Shown piece by piece: positions 17,204-24,111 of a DNA stretch of 64,000 bases. The notes beneath the pieces are model-generated. The model did no database searches. It was not told the origin of the DNA and was given only the letters and a program-made list of their open reading frames with translations. Numbering within the stretch: the stretch's first letter is position 1; each line of letters begins with the position of its first letter. The position numbers and the translations under genes are program-made. The stretch is from Chloroflexi bacterium bin125 (GTDB taxonomy: Bacteria; Chloroflexota; Dehalococcoidia; Bin125): assembly GCA_002239025.1 (NCBI GenBank), contig MPNM01000011.1, forward strand, positions 40,023-104,022, read 5' to 3'.

Positions 17204-17521
17204 ATGTCGCGAGCAGTCAGGGAGCTCACGCTGCGCGCCATGCCTATCTGGTTGCTGCGCCAGTACCTGGAACAGCTCGGAGCGTCGGACGTGGAGCCGC
17301 CGTCGCCTGGCGCGACCGATCCCGACGGTGTGGTGCAGCCCGACGGCTCAATGTCGGGCGACGGCTGGTCGGTGCTCTGGCGGACCGAGCAGCGCTCGAT
17401 GCACCCGCAACTGCCGACCAAGATGGACGAGCACTACTTCGTCTTTACGGCAGGATCGGAGGAGGCGATGGAGTCGCTGATCGAACGCTTCATGATGAAA
17501 GCCCATCGCGGCGGGGGCTGA
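17204..17521 (+). CDS. Hypothetical protein, alpha/beta small domain
   Basis: A 105-residue protein of no recognised family. It opens VRELTLRAMPIWLLRQYLEQLG, has a loop rich in Pro/Gly/Asp, and ends with FVFTAGSEEAMESLIERFMMK. That strand/helix pattern looks like a compact two-layer fold, with a final strand-helix as in ferredoxin-like proteins. The ATG at 17204 with AAGGGA upstream was chosen over the ORF-track start at 17084, which is antisense to the binding-protein leader. It is divergent from the ABC operon. No membrane segment or signal peptide is seen. Confidence 0.6.
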   Translation: MSRAVRELTLRAMPIWLLRQYLEQLGASDVEPPSPGATDPDGVVQPDGSMSGDGWSVLWRTEQRSMHPQLPTKMDEHYFVFTAGSEEAMESLIERFMMKAHRGGG

Positions 17522-17537
17522 GCACGGTCGACCGTGC
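17522..17537. terminator. 16-bp perfect palindrome after the hypothetical gene
   Basis: GCACGGTCGACCGTGC begins one base after the stop codon: a 6-bp stem with a TCGA loop, or a fully two-fold symmetric site. No T-run follows, so an intrinsic terminator is only one option; a repressor site for the next gene is another. Confidence 0.4.
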
Positions 17538-17572
17538 CTCGCTAGTGTGAAAGAACAGATCGAGAGCAGACA

Positions 17573-17797
17573 ATGAGCAATGGCACGGATGACCAGGCGG
17601 TAGTCGACCAAGCAGCTCCGGCGGAAGTGGAGCGCGGTCGTGACGAAGTTGGCCCGTATGTCATCGTCAATGGTCTAAAGATTCATATCGCCGTCGTCGA
17701 CCGGGGACTGATACCGCCTTGGGACGGATTCAGCATCAGCAAGTGGTGGTCCACTTCTCGATTCAATCCGCTTACTCGACTTAGCTCACCGAAGTGA
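17573..17797 (+). CDS. Hypothetical small protein, convergent with membrane protein
   Basis: A 74-residue ORF starting with a polar, acidic stretch (MSNGTDDQAVVDQAAPAEVE), then GPYVIVNGLKIHIAVVDRG and a Trp/Ser/Arg-rich C terminus. No family is recognised. Its 3' end overlaps the convergent membrane-protein gene by 17 bases. The same arrangement (small acidic-start ORF facing a membrane protein) recurs at 20755/20890, which is the main reason to keep it. The RBS is weak, and it could be non-coding. Confidence 0.4.
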   Translation: MSNGTDDQAVVDQAAPAEVERGRDEVGPYVIVNGLKIHIAVVDRGLIPPWDGFSISKWWSTSRFNPLTRLSSPK

Positions 17798-18239
17798 GTG
17801 CGGCGGCGAGCAATAGGATCGCGTCCAACGCCCAGAACGACAATGTGGCGAACACGAGCTGCGACTTCCTCCTGATCAGTCCTTCATTCGCTCCGACTGA
17901 GTCAAAGATTGAAATGGCCACTGCCAACTGAAGGTCGCTCTCAGATCTGTTGAGGCCATGCAATCGAGTCAGTGAGGGTCCTTCCAGCAGGTCAGCGTCT
18001 CGATATCCGATCAACGCCGTGATAAGCAGACCGACGTAAACACCTATCGACGCCGAGGCGAAGCCAACGGCCAACCCACTTGCTCGGAGCCCTTCAAGGT
18101 CTTGCAGGGCGCCGAACAGCACTAACAGAGCGGTTGCGCCTGCGAACACGCCCATCAATCGGCCGTTCAGTTCACGGATCTGAGCAAGCTGTTCGTCCAG
18201 CCGCCAACGCGCGATCTCATAGAAGACTTGTTCCGCCAT
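17781..18239 (-). CDS. Multi-pass membrane protein of unknown function
   Basis: A 152-residue protein. An N-terminal amphipathic helix (FYEIARWRLDEQLAQIRELNGR) leads into two close transmembrane segments (LMGVFAGATALLVLFGAL and SIGVYVGLLITALIG). A cytosolic stretch of about 45 residues follows, then a third segment (LSFWALDAILLLAAAL). The ATG at 18239 has GGAG five bases upstream. This layout (helix, TM pair, soluble segment, TM) is like small membrane effectors such as SLATT-type proteins, but no homology is claimed. A protein of like layout is at 20890. Confidence 0.65.
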   Translation of the reverse strand: MAEQVFYEIARWRLDEQLAQIRELNGRLMGVFAGATALLVLFGALQDLEGLRASGLAVGFASASIGVYVGLLITALIGYRDADLLEGPSLTRLHGLNRSESDLQLAVAISIFDSVGANEGLIRRKSQLVFATLSFWALDAILLLAAALTSVS

Positions 18240-18309
18240 CACAACTCCGACCGACAGCCTATGCCAGACCTATCATGGCGGCGGGTGAAGATCTTGGATG
18301 GAGGGCGAT

Positions 18310-19527
18310 ATGCCGGGACCGCTTGATGGGGTTCGCGTCTTCGATTTGACGTTGTGGATGGTGGGTCCCTGGGCATCGATGCACCTCGGCGCTCTGGGCG
18401 CCGATGTGATTCACATTGAGCAACCCGGCGTCGATCCTCGGACCCTTGGCGCTGGCGTTCCGCCGGCGATCAATGGCACATCCGTGGGCTACATCACCTG
18501 GAACATGAACAAGCGCGGACTGTTTCTTGACCTGAAATCACAGGCCGATCGACAGACCGCGTACGAACTGCTCCAGACCTGCGATGTCTTCCTGATCAAC
18601 ATGCGTCCCGGAGCAGCCGAGCGCATGGGCGTTGGCTATGAGCAGGTCGTGGCGGCCAATCCCAACATCGTCTACACAGCGATTACGGGTTGGGGTGAGA
18701 TCGGGCCGATGCGCGATAAGCCCGGCGCCGATGTGCAGTGTCAGTACTTCACCGGATTCTGGTCGGTGAACGGCAAGCGCGACGGCAAGCCCGAGGTCTA
18801 CCGACACTTCACACAGATGGATGCGAGCACTGGCAATGTCGCGGCGCAAGCGGTGCTGATGGGTCTGTTGGCGCGCAAGCGCACCGGCAGAGGACAGCGA
18901 ATACACGTCGGCATGCTTAGAGCTGGCATGGCTCTGCAGAGCGGCCGAATCGCCGAGTACCTCGCGACAGGTGCGCAACATCAACCGCTGGGCTCGGCCG
19001 GATTCGCGGCCGCGCCCGATCAGGCGTTCCAGTGCCAGGGAGGCGATTGGATCGGTGTCGCAGCAACGAGCGAGGATGAATGGAGCCGCCTGTGCCAGGC
19101 TCTGAATGCGTCGGAAGCGCAGGTCGATGGTCTGAGCGACCTTGTGGTTGACCCTCGATTTGCCACAAACCTCGACCGGGTCGCGCATCGCGACGCACTG
19201 GCGTCTTTGCTTCAGCAGGCAATCCTACAGCGTCCACGCCGCTATTGGATGCTGCGGCTCGCCGACGCAGGTGTGCCGTGTGGCTATCCGATTTCGTTCG
19301 AGTCGCTGCAGCACCATGCCCAGACAATCGAGAATGGCTACTTGCGAGAGATCACAACATCCGGCTGGGGAGATGTGTGGACCGGTGGTCCGCCCTGGGA
19401 ACTGTCTCGAACGCCGGCCCGCTGGTTCGGCACGCCGATGCCAGGCGAGCACACCGGCGACATCCTCGACGATCTCACCAAGCGCCGAGCGTCGACCGCC
19501 GAGCCGACGCCAGTGATCGGCGATTAG
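18310..19527 (+). CDS. CaiB/BaiF family III CoA-transferase homologue (first of tandem pair)
   Basis: A 405-residue family III CoA-transferase-like protein. The entry LDGVRVFDLTLWMVGPWASMHLGALGADVIHIEQPG and NKRGLFLDLKS are standard. However, the usual nucleophile motif G-Q-x-(V/I)-D-x-(S/A)-M reads GQRIHVGM, with His in place of the catalytic Asp. The ATG at 18310 has GGAGGG upstream; the ORF-track ATG at 18298 lies before it. It is one base from the next CaiB gene, so the two probably make a heteromer, as known for some two-subunit family III enzymes. The substrate is unknown. Confidence 0.88.
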   Translation: MPGPLDGVRVFDLTLWMVGPWASMHLGALGADVIHIEQPGVDPRTLGAGVPPAINGTSVGYITWNMNKRGLFLDLKSQADRQTAYELLQTCDVFLINMRPGAAERMGVGYEQVVAANPNIVYTAITGWGEIGPMRDKPGADVQCQYFTGFWSVNGKRDGKPEVYRHFTQMDASTGNVAAQAVLMGLLARKRTGRGQRIHVGMLRAGMALQSGRIAEYLATGAQHQPLGSAGFAAAPDQAFQCQGGDWIGVAATSEDEWSRLCQALNASEAQVDGLSDLVVDPRFATNLDRVAHRDALASLLQQAILQRPRRYWMLRLADAGVPCGYPISFESLQHHAQTIENGYLREITTSGWGDVWTGGPPWELSRTPARWFGTPMPGEHTGDILDDLTKRRASTAEPTPVIGD

Positions 19528-19528
19528 G

Positions 19529-20692
19529 GTGGCTGGTCCGCTCGATGGATATCGCGTCGTTGAGATCGCAGAGGGCGTAGCCGGGCCGTACACAGCGATG
19601 TCGCTCGGCGACGCCGGCGCAGATGTGATCAAGATTGAGCAGCCAGCCGGAGACCGTGCGCGGGGATGGTCGCCACAGACGGACAGCGGCACTTCGGCAC
19701 TGTTTCAAGCGCTGAATCGCAACAAGCGTGGCATATCGCTCGACTGGTCGTCCGAGAGCGACCTGGAGACTGCCAGGCAGTTGTTGGCCGACGCGGATGT
19801 CGCAATCGTCGATAAGGCCGGCTTGTCTGGCGAGTTGAGCTGGGAGTCGCTGGACGCTCCTGGGCTCGTCTATTGCGCGATCTCGGGCTTCGGTCCTCAC
19901 GGTCCGTGGAGCGACAATCCGATGTCGGAACTTGCCGCGCAACTGGCCAGTGAGGCCACGGCATCTCTGGGCACAATTGGTGAGGAACCGGTTCGCCATG
20001 GCGGCGATATCGGTTCGATGTATGCGGCGAACTATGCAATTCAGGCGATCTGCGCCGGATTGTACGCTCGCGACGATTCAGATCCGTCCGCGCCGACCGG
20101 CGGCCAACGGATTGAGGTGTCACTCTTCGGCAGTCTGTTGGCGATGCGGTCGACGTTGTGGGTGGCGCTTTCGAATCCAGACGAATGGTGGGGGTTCCAT
20201 CTCGACTCCTACGTGAAACCGCCCGATCACGGCTATCAGTGTCGTGACTTGCCGATCTACTTCTCGTTGGCCAGAATCCGCGGAGACGCGTTTGACTCGT
20301 TGATCGACGAGCTCGGCATGGATTGGGCGCGGACGCATCCGGACTTCGATCAGCTCCGGACCGACGGAGCGGGAGGCGCCGGACGGTACGCCGCTGAGTT
20401 GAAGCCGCTCTGGGAGCGCGGGTTCTCGAACTTCGACGCGGAGCGAGTGATCGAAATCGTCGAGCGTCACGGCGGCTGGGCCTTCCCGATGCACGACTAC
20501 GAACGGCTCAGTCGAGATCCGCAGGTTGCGGCTGTGGGAGCGATCATTGACGTGGAACAGGGAGACGGTTCAATGCTGCAACAGGTCGCACCGCCCTGGG
20601 ACTTTGAAGGCACGCCGGTCTCAATGAACATGCGCGCAGCCCCGAGTCTCGGGGAGCATCAGGACGAGGTGCTAGCTGAACTGCATTCATAA
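19529..20692 (+). CDS. CaiB/BaiF family III CoA-transferase homologue (second of tandem pair)
   Basis: A 387-residue paralogue starting with GTG one base after the upstream stop, so translation is likely coupled. The N terminus (LDGYRVVEIAEGVAGPYTAMSLGDAGADVIKIEQP) is typical. The nucleophile motif reads GQRIEVSL, with Glu replacing Asp, so catalysis through an Asp-CoA thioester is in doubt. Together with its partner it may be an acyl-CoA transferase or a CoA-ester binding/racemase-like complex. Neighbouring genes are unrelated membrane proteins. Confidence 0.88.
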   Translation: MAGPLDGYRVVEIAEGVAGPYTAMSLGDAGADVIKIEQPAGDRARGWSPQTDSGTSALFQALNRNKRGISLDWSSESDLETARQLLADADVAIVDKAGLSGELSWESLDAPGLVYCAISGFGPHGPWSDNPMSELAAQLASEATASLGTIGEEPVRHGGDIGSMYAANYAIQAICAGLYARDDSDPSAPTGGQRIEVSLFGSLLAMRSTLWVALSNPDEWWGFHLDSYVKPPDHGYQCRDLPIYFSLARIRGDAFDSLIDELGMDWARTHPDFDQLRTDGAGGAGRYAAELKPLWERGFSNFDAERVIEIVERHGGWAFPMHDYERLSRDPQVAAVGAIIDVEQGDGSMLQQVAPPWDFEGTPVSMNMRAAPSLGEHQDEVLAELHS

Positions 20693-20754
20693 GGTGCCGA
20701 CGAAGGACGATATGATTGAGCGGTGAGAGCGTGGCAACGAATCGAGATGGCGTG

Positions 20755-20886
20755 ATGGATGCGACAGAGCAAGGGACAGACGCCAAAGTTTCAGCTCCGG
20801 ATACGAACAAGGATGATTCAAAGTCCACCGGCGAGCAACGGACGGGTCGGCCATTGCCGCTAAAGCTTCACAAGCGAGGTCTCTAG
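20755..20886 (+). CDS. Hypothetical small polar protein (below ORF-track size)
   Basis: A 43-residue ORF (ATG at 20755; an in-frame GTG at 20731 would add eight residues). It is strongly polar: MDATEQGTDAKVSAPDTNKD, then a basic end RPLPLKLHKRGL. Its stop is three bases from the stop of the convergent membrane-protein gene, mirroring the 17573/17781 arrangement. No family is known, and it could be a chance ORF. Confidence 0.35.
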   Translation: MDATEQGTDAKVSAPDTNKDDSKSTGEQRTGRPLPLKLHKRGL

Positions 20887-20889
20887 CAG

Positions 20890-21420
20890 TCAGGACCCCA
20901 AGGCCGTACCAGTTGGCGCACCAGCAATGGTTGTCGCCGCAAGAATCGCCAATTGGATGCCCAGGCCGACTATCGCATATTGCAGCCACTTCCGTTGCGA
21001 AGAGATTGTCTCGCTGTTCTGTTCAAATCCTGCGACAAGGGCCTCCAACGTGGCGTCCCGCATTTCCTCGGTGCTGGCATCTCGATAGCTGCGGGCCAGA
21101 ATGTCGATTTCGACGCTAAAAGCAACTTTCCTCGTGTAGTAGGAAGCCCAACAGCAAAGCCAGACTACGACCGAGACCGCCAACGCCGACAATGTGAGGA
21201 CCGAAACCAGCTCACCCGATAGGCGAATTTCGCCAACAATCCCCGTTGCAGAGACGAGCAACAGGCTGATGGTGAATGTTGCAACAACGCGCACATCTTG
21301 CGAAGAAAGAAAGCGCATCTGAGCATCTATTGCATGGTGCGCCTCATCAAGTAGGAAGTCGCGAGCGTCGACAGAGCGCTCAGAATCCGTGCGGGCGTGG
21401 GATTCGGCTCCTCTGCTCAT
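20890..21420 (-). CDS. Multi-pass membrane protein of unknown function
   Basis: A 176-residue protein. A charged N-terminal helix of about 45 residues (DARDFLLDEAHHAIDAQMRF) is followed by a transmembrane pair (VVATFTISLLLVSATGIVG and VLTLSALAVSVVVWLCCWASYY). A cytosolic helical segment of about 55 residues comes next (DASTEEMRDATLEALVAGFEQN), then a last transmembrane segment. The overall plan equals the protein at 17781. The long ORF-track start lies inside the DUF35 gene; the ATG at 21420 is 20 bases from that gene's stop, so it may be the last gene of the thiolase operon. Confidence 0.7.
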   Translation of the reverse strand: MSRGAESHARTDSERSVDARDFLLDEAHHAIDAQMRFLSSQDVRVVATFTISLLLVSATGIVGEIRLSGELVSVLTLSALAVSVVVWLCCWASYYTRKVAFSVEIDILARSYRDASTEEMRDATLEALVAGFEQNSETISSQRKWLQYAIVGLGIQLAILAATTIAGAPTGTALGS

Positions 21421-21440
21421 AGAAGTCTTGTGTTCGGCAT

Positions 21441-21878
21441 TCAGCGCGACGGCCGAAACACTGGCAGCGTGATTTCGTCGTTGACTTTGCGGAAATCGAC
21501 TTCGACGTTGAGGTCGCAACTGACGTCTTTGTCCTCGATGGCGACGAGGGTTGAGTACATGTACGGGCCCTCTTCGAGTTTGATCAAAGCGACCGTATAG
21601 GGGTACTCGTCGGGTTCCCAGCCGGGGAAGTACTTCTGCCACATGCGGATCCAGGACCAGACGGTGCCGTGACCCGAGATTGGCCGCCATTCCCAGTCGT
21701 CCTGTAGGCATCGGGGGCAGGCTTCGGCCGGCGGGAACCAGGGCTGATCGCAGATGTTGCAGAACTGGATTTGGAGGATGCCTTCGCGGCAGCCGTCCCA
21801 GAATGGCTTGGTCAGTTCGAGGACCGGTGGCAGGGGCTTTTCGTAGCTGAGTTCCGCAGATTGCGATTCAGTCGTCAT
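21441..21878 (-). CDS. Zn-ribbon OB-fold (DUF35) protein, thiolase partner
   Basis: A 145-residue DUF35 protein: a rubredoxin-like zinc ribbon (CNICDQPWFPPAEACPRC, two CxxC pairs), then an OB-fold (GHGTVWSWIRM, YPYTVALIKLEEGP). DUF35 proteins bind thiolase-like enzymes and help bind the CoA substrate. Its ATG overlaps the thiolase stop (ATGA), confirming the pairing. It is preceded by a helical N terminus LPPVLELTKPFWDGCREG typical of the family. Confidence 0.92.
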   Translation of the reverse strand: MTTESQSAELSYEKPLPPVLELTKPFWDGCREGILQIQFCNICDQPWFPPAEACPRCLQDDWEWRPISGHGTVWSWIRMWQKYFPGWEPDEYPYTVALIKLEEGPYMYSTLVAIEDKDVSCDLNVEVDFRKVNDEITLPVFRPSR

Positions 21879-23053
21879 GAGTTGTCTCGCTTCAGGATGT
21901 GCCCCGTGGCCAGTGGAGCGGCGCAGGCATACAGGCCGTACTGTGCATCGTCGACCTGGCGATCACCGCATTTTTGACGCAGTTGCCTGACCGCCTCGAC
22001 ATGGAGCGCCCAGCCCTGCATGTATGACTCGCTCGTATGCCCGCCGCCGGTGTTGAGCGGCAGTTCACCGCGCAGTCCGATGCGTTCGGGCGTGATCCAG
22101 TCGCCGCCTTCGCCGGGCTCGCAGAAGCCCATGCCTTCGAGCGTAAACAGCATGGTCGGCGTGAAGTTGTCGTAGAGCTGGGCGAAGGCGAGGTCGTCGC
22201 GTTGGACATCTGAGTGTGTGAAGAGATCGTCTGCGATCTGCGACATTGGCTCGTGCCAGAAGTCGTCGGCAACATATACGGGTGTGATATCTGACGCCTG
22301 TGACGTGGCATGGATGAGGACCGGCGTGTGCTTGAGGTCGCGGGCACGCTCGGCGGAAGTCACGATGAAGCAAACGCCGCCGTCGTTGATCAGGCAGTAG
22401 TCGAACAGGCAAAGCGGCTCGGCGATGTAGCGGGCGCCGTGGTAGTCGTCCATCGTGATTGGACGCTGCATGACGGCGTTCGGATTGAGCGCGGCATTGG
22501 CGCGGTTGGAGATGGCCAGGTGGCCGAGCGGCTCTGTCGTCGTGCCGTAGCGGTACTGGTGGCGGCGGAACATCATCGAGGTGACCGCGCCGGGCGAGGT
22601 CATTCCGTAGGGCGCTTCGAACATGGCCTGGGTGGAGATGCCGCGATTCTCGCCGCCATAGCGCGCGCCGGCTGAACGCCCGTTGTTGCCGTAGATGCAG
22701 GCGACCACGTCGGCCATGCCATTAGCGACAGCCAGCGCCGCGTATTGCAAGGCGATGCCGGATTGGCGACCTTCGCCCGGTAGCACGTTGACGAATCGGG
22801 GATGACGCAGTCCGATCATCTCGCACATGCGGCCGTAGTGGGGCAGTCGTGAGACGATCACGCCGTCGACGTCTGTTCGTCGAAGGCCAGCGTCCTTCAA
22901 GGCTTCGCGGAAGGCGATGAGTCCGAGTTCATAGGCTGAACGTTCGGGGTCGAGGTCGCGGTAGATCGAGCCAAACTCGGTCGTGCCGACGCCGACGATG
23001 GCCGTCTTGTCCTGGAGATTGCGCAGCGCACTGCGGTCGGGTTGGTTGGTCAT
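21875..23053 (-). CDS. Thiolase-superfamily (SCP-x-like) protein, catalytic Cys absent
   Basis: A 392-residue SCP-x/lipid-transfer-type thiolase-fold protein: IVGVGTTEFG at the start, VDGVIVSRLPHY, ALAVANGMADVVACIYG, and a C-terminal NTGGGHTSESYMQGWALH. Where degradative thiolases have C-A-S-G, this has GRQSGIAL, with no Cys. With the coupled DUF35 partner it resembles the Ltp2-type thiolase-like aldolases of steroid side-chain degradation, which also lack the Cys. An acyl-CoA aldolase or lyase is therefore more likely than a thiolase. It is first in a three-gene minus-strand operon. Confidence 0.85.
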   Translation of the reverse strand: MTNQPDRSALRNLQDKTAIVGVGTTEFGSIYRDLDPERSAYELGLIAFREALKDAGLRRTDVDGVIVSRLPHYGRMCEMIGLRHPRFVNVLPGEGRQSGIALQYAALAVANGMADVVACIYGNNGRSAGARYGGENRGISTQAMFEAPYGMTSPGAVTSMMFRRHQYRYGTTTEPLGHLAISNRANAALNPNAVMQRPITMDDYHGARYIAEPLCLFDYCLINDGGVCFIVTSAERARDLKHTPVLIHATSQASDITPVYVADDFWHEPMSQIADDLFTHSDVQRDDLAFAQLYDNFTPTMLFTLEGMGFCEPGEGGDWITPERIGLRGELPLNTGGGHTSESYMQGWALHVEAVRQLRQKCGDRQVDDAQYGLYACAAPLATGHILKRDNS

Positions 23054-23104
23054 GCGGCGAGTCTAGGGCGTGCTTCGTACTGAAGGCGCGGGAGCCACAA
23101 CCCT

Positions 23105-23182
23105 ACAGTCGTTCCCGCGTAGGCGGGAATCCATGCAACATCGAGACGCCGTATGGGTCCCCGCTTTCGCGGGGATGACGGT
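23105..23182. repeat. Paired palindromes of the TCCCGC/GCGGGA type
   Basis: Two short hairpins lie in tandem: TTCCCGCGTAGGCGGGAA at about 23111 and TCCCCGCTTTCGCGGGGA at about 23157. They occupy the space between the amidohydrolase and thiolase genes. Similar arms (GTCCCCGCTT...GCGGGGAC) recur at 39877 and 45803. Confidence 0.7.
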
Positions 23183-23187
23183 CTCTC

Positions 23188-24102
23188 CTAGTTAAGACCG
23201 AGAACGGGGCGGGCATTCTCGACGAGTACCCTGCCCAACTCAGCGTCGCTGAGACCGCTGCGCAGGAGTTGCAGGATCTGAGGTTGTTGATCAGCTCCTG
23301 GTGCATCTGAGCCGAACAGCACTCGTTCTGTACCGAGTGTTCGTATGAGTCGGGCTGCGTCTTCGAGCGCGCAGGCTCGGCGGCCGTCTCGACAGGTGAA
23401 GTGGCCGTCGTTGAAGCCACCGGCGGTGTCAAAGAGGACTTGCGGGAATCGCTTGGCGATGTCGATTCTCTGATCCCAGTATGCGCCGGGCATGTGGGCC
23501 ATGATGAACTGCAGCCTGGGGAATCTCTCGAAGACGGGGATGAAGTGATCGGGCATGCCGTACACGTCGTCGCCAGGACCGCCTCGCAGCGCGCCGGTGT
23601 CGCTGAGGATGGGCAGGCCGAGCTCTTCCAGTCGGGCGTAGAGCGGCATCATGCGTTCGTCGGCAGGGAAGTAGCGGCCCAGGCCCGGATGCATCTTCAC
23701 GCCTCGTGCACCCATCGCGACGCCGCGCTCCAGCTCTTCCATTAGCAGGTCCGAATCGACCCAGGTGCCGATGTCGCAGCAGAGAAAGGTGCGAATCCTC
23801 GGGTCTTCGGCCTGCCGTTCGAGTGTCCACGTGTTGAAGCTGCGTACTCGCTCGTGGAGCATCGCCAGTATGTCTTCAGCTTGAGCGTCGAGCTTGCGTT
23901 CTCTTTGCTGTTCGAACATCTCCGGGATGACCATGTAGTTGAGGCCGACAATCGCTTCAACGTCGTTTCGAGTCATGTACTCGCCACAGGTGTCGCCGTT
24001 GGCCCAGCGCCATTCGAGCGGTAGTCCGCGACGCGGAAAGACGACCGCCTCCTGCTCCGGCGTTCGACAGAGGTGGACGTGGACATCGATGACGTTCGGC
24101 AT
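23188..24102 (-). CDS. Amidohydrolase 2-family metal-dependent hydrolase/decarboxylase
   Basis: A 304-residue TIM-barrel amidohydrolase: metal-binding HVH in IDVHVHLC at the N terminus, GVKMHPGLG, LSDTGA, IMAHMPG and the C-terminal GSDAPG carrying the catalytic Asp. It belongs to the ACMSD-like amidohydrolase_2 group, which decarboxylates or hydrolyses aromatic and related acids using one divalent metal. The start at 24102 has GGAG nearby. It lies nine bases after the LutBA stop, so it is probably transcribed with the lut genes. Confidence 0.9.
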   Translation of the reverse strand: MPNVIDVHVHLCRTPEQEAVVFPRRGLPLEWRWANGDTCGEYMTRNDVEAIVGLNYMVIPEMFEQQRERKLDAQAEDILAMLHERVRSFNTWTLERQAEDPRIRTFLCCDIGTWVDSDLLMEELERGVAMGARGVKMHPGLGRYFPADERMMPLYARLEELGLPILSDTGALRGGPGDDVYGMPDHFIPVFERFPRLQFIMAHMPGAYWDQRIDIAKRFPQVLFDTAGGFNDGHFTCRDGRRACALEDAARLIRTLGTERVLFGSDAPGADQQPQILQLLRSGLSDAELGRVLVENARPVLGLN

Positions 24103-24111
24103 CTGGCTCCT

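Noticed and set aside
15088-17421. Long form (777 aa) of the substrate-binding protein
   Set aside because: The first 112 residues lie antisense to the divergent gene at 17204 and precede a proper RBS, ATG and Tat/lipobox signal at 17085.
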